Below, in pieces: positions 5,618-6,543 of a stretch of DNA of 6,543 nt; position 1 is the first letter of the stretch, and each line of letters opens with the position of its first letter. Under the pieces are notes generated by a model. That model saw nothing but the letters and a program-made list of their open reading frames with translations, did no database searches and was not told the DNA's origin. The DNA is from an uncultured Eubacteriales bacterium. GTDB taxonomy: Bacteria; Bacillota; Clostridia; Monoglobales; Firm-18. Both the position numbers and the translations under genes were made by a program. Where the stretch lies: contig CAJLYO010000101.1 of assembly GCA_905210885.1 (NCBI GenBank), forward strand, positions 1-6,543. The letters run 5' to 3'.

Positions 5618-6472
5618 ATGAATACTAAAGTTTCAACTACGGAAAAGGCTGTATTGTATGTGTTTTTAACCCTGCTTGCATTTGTCGCTCTGTTTCCCAT
5701 ACTTTATATTGCCGTATCGTCATTTAAGTCAAACAGTGAAATTTTGGCGCATCCGGAATGGATTCTGCCCCGCGAATTTACTTTTGATAACTACATACAG
5801 GTGTGGAAATCGGATTATTTCGATTTTAAAAGAATGACATTTAACAGCCTTGTTTATACCCTTGTGTGCGTGGCCATAAACATATTTGTTTCCTGCGGCG
5901 CCGCGTATGCGTTTGTGCGCGGTCAGTTCAGGCTTAAAAAGGTTATCTTTGTAATGTTTTCATCCATTATGTTCGTTTCAATGGGCGGCGTTACGATATA
6001 TCCTATGTTCGACGTGCTAAATGCAATTAACTTAAACAGAGGTCTTTACGGCCTTATGATTGTTAAGCTGTTCACGGTTCCTATTATCAACATTTACCTT
6101 GTTAAGGGGTATATTCAGTCGCTGCCCTACGAAATAGAGGAGGCGGCGACAATTGACGGCTGCAGCTTTACCTCCATATTTTTCAGAATTATAATGCCGC
6201 TTATTAAGCCTATCGTGGCAACCGTTGCGATACTTTCCTTCCAGGGTTCGTGGAACGAGTATCTGCTGCCCACAATTTTCACCCAATCTGTGCCTGCACA
6301 GCGCACGCTGATTGTGGGGATTGTGGCGCTTAAATCCTCGGGCGAGGCGGCATCGTCATGGAACTTAATGCTCGCGGGCTCAACGCTTACCGTTTTGCCT
6401 ATTTTAATTGCATACATGATAGGAAACAGATATTTTATATCCGGTCTTGCAAGCGGTGCTGTGAAAGGATAA
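5618..6472 (+). CDS. Sugar ABC transporter permease, MalG/UgpE type
   Basis: This 284-residue protein is the second permease and pairs with the preceding MalF-type subunit. GGGAGG (5604-5609) lies 8 nt before the ATG, in an 18-nt gap after the previous stop. Six hydrophobic segments can be traced (roughly 12-34, 75-98, 108-128, 143-163, 192-212, 253-272). The EAA loop is well conserved: EAATIDGCSFTSIFFRIIMP at 175-194, with Asp180-Gly181 (the usual Ala182 is Cys) and Pro194. Further family marks are FPILYIAVSSFKS (26-38), FTFDNYIQVW (54-63), the SWNEYLLP segment (211-218) and the C-terminal NRYFISGLASGAVKG (270-284). No ATPase gene follows directly; instead another open start lies 4 nt downstream. 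A shared ATPase from elsewhere in the genome probably powers the complex. Confidence 0.95.
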   Translation: MNTKVSTTEKAVLYVFLTLLAFVALFPILYIAVSSFKSNSEILAHPEWILPREFTFDNYIQVWKSDYFDFKRMTFNSLVYTLVCVAINIFVSCGAAYAFVRGQFRLKKVIFVMFSSIMFVSMGGVTIYPMFDVLNAINLNRGLYGLMIVKLFTVPIINIYLVKGYIQSLPYEIEEAATIDGCSFTSIFFRIIMPLIKPIVATVAILSFQGSWNEYLLPTIFTQSVPAQRTLIVGIVALKSSGEAASSWNLMLAGSTLTVLPILIAYMIGNRYFISGLASGAVKG

Positions 6473-6476
6473 CGAT

Positions 6477-6543
6477 ATGACTTTTTTAAAACGATTATTT
6501 TGCTTGGTTCTTGCCCTTTCGCTTTTGCAGGCCATATAGGCGG
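6477..6543 (+). pseudogene. Start of a secreted-protein gene, apparently frameshifted (runs off the window)
   Basis: An ATG at 6477 has AAAGGA (6464-6469) 7 nt upstream and lies 4 nt after the permease stop, so it is well placed as the next gene of the operon. The first codons encode an N-terminal signal-peptide pattern: Met-Thr-Phe-Leu, Lys5-Arg6, then a hydrophobic run LFCLVLALS. The frame ends at TAG 6537-6539 after 20 codons. Another forward frame (GCT at 6521) reads Ala-Phe-Ala-Gly-His-Ile-Gly to the window edge, where Ala-Phe-Ala is a classic signal peptidase I site. Adding one base just before 6521 would fuse the two into a textbook signal peptide ending LALS-AFA. This suggests a 1-nt loss in the genome or an assembly error in a gene for an exported protein, perhaps a glycoside hydrolase or surface protein. 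A genuine 20-residue peptide cannot be excluded. Confidence 0.45.

Overview
The window looks like a chromosomal carbohydrate-uptake locus from a low-to-moderate GC Bacillota, most likely an anaerobic Clostridia member. The grounds are AAAGGAG/GGGAGG-type ribosome binding sites, sigma-A-like promoters with TATAAT boxes, the protein families present, and the cysteines in the exported binding protein. I cannot name a species from the sequence.

Layout. Bases 1-129 are an AT-rich regulatory stretch that may contain the first five codons of a leftward gene and holds the promoter of a rightward AraC-family regulator (130-906). Bases 907-993 separate that gene from a convergent, leftward two-component operon and contain a perfect 8-bp hairpin abutting the kinase stop codon. 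The two-component operon reads leftward from 3160: a NarL/LuxR-type response regulator (3160-2483), then, 10 nt later, a multi-pass membrane histidine kinase (2472-994). A 170-bp divergent control region (3161-3330) separates it from a rightward ABC importer operon: lipoprotein sugar-binding protein (3331-4668), MalF-type permease (4673-5599) and MalG-type permease (5618-6472). Four nucleotides after the last permease a well-placed ribosome binding site starts another secreted-protein reading frame (6477 onward), which stops after 20 codons. The right edge cuts it off and the frame looks shifted.

How the parts work together. The binding protein and two permeases form a CUT1-type (family 1) sugar or oligosaccharide importer. 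No ATP-binding subunit is in the window, so a shared MsmX/MalK-like ATPase encoded elsewhere is probably used. The kinase/regulator pair, divergent from the transporter, is the obvious candidate for sensing an extracellular signal and controlling uptake. The AraC-family protein is a second candidate regulator. The divergent region holds two different palindromes, one over each promoter (the perfect 15-bp dyad covers the consensus -35 of the regulator operon; an 18-bp dyad with one mismatched pair covers the -10 of the transporter operon). The AraC-family gene promoter carries an 8-bp direct repeat spaced 21 bp.

Overall this is a recognisable class of locus rather than a clearly new system. 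The most useful observations are the operator-like structures, the broken signal-peptide frame at the right edge, the divergent DNA-binding helix of the response regulator, and the very short predicted leaders of all three best promoters.
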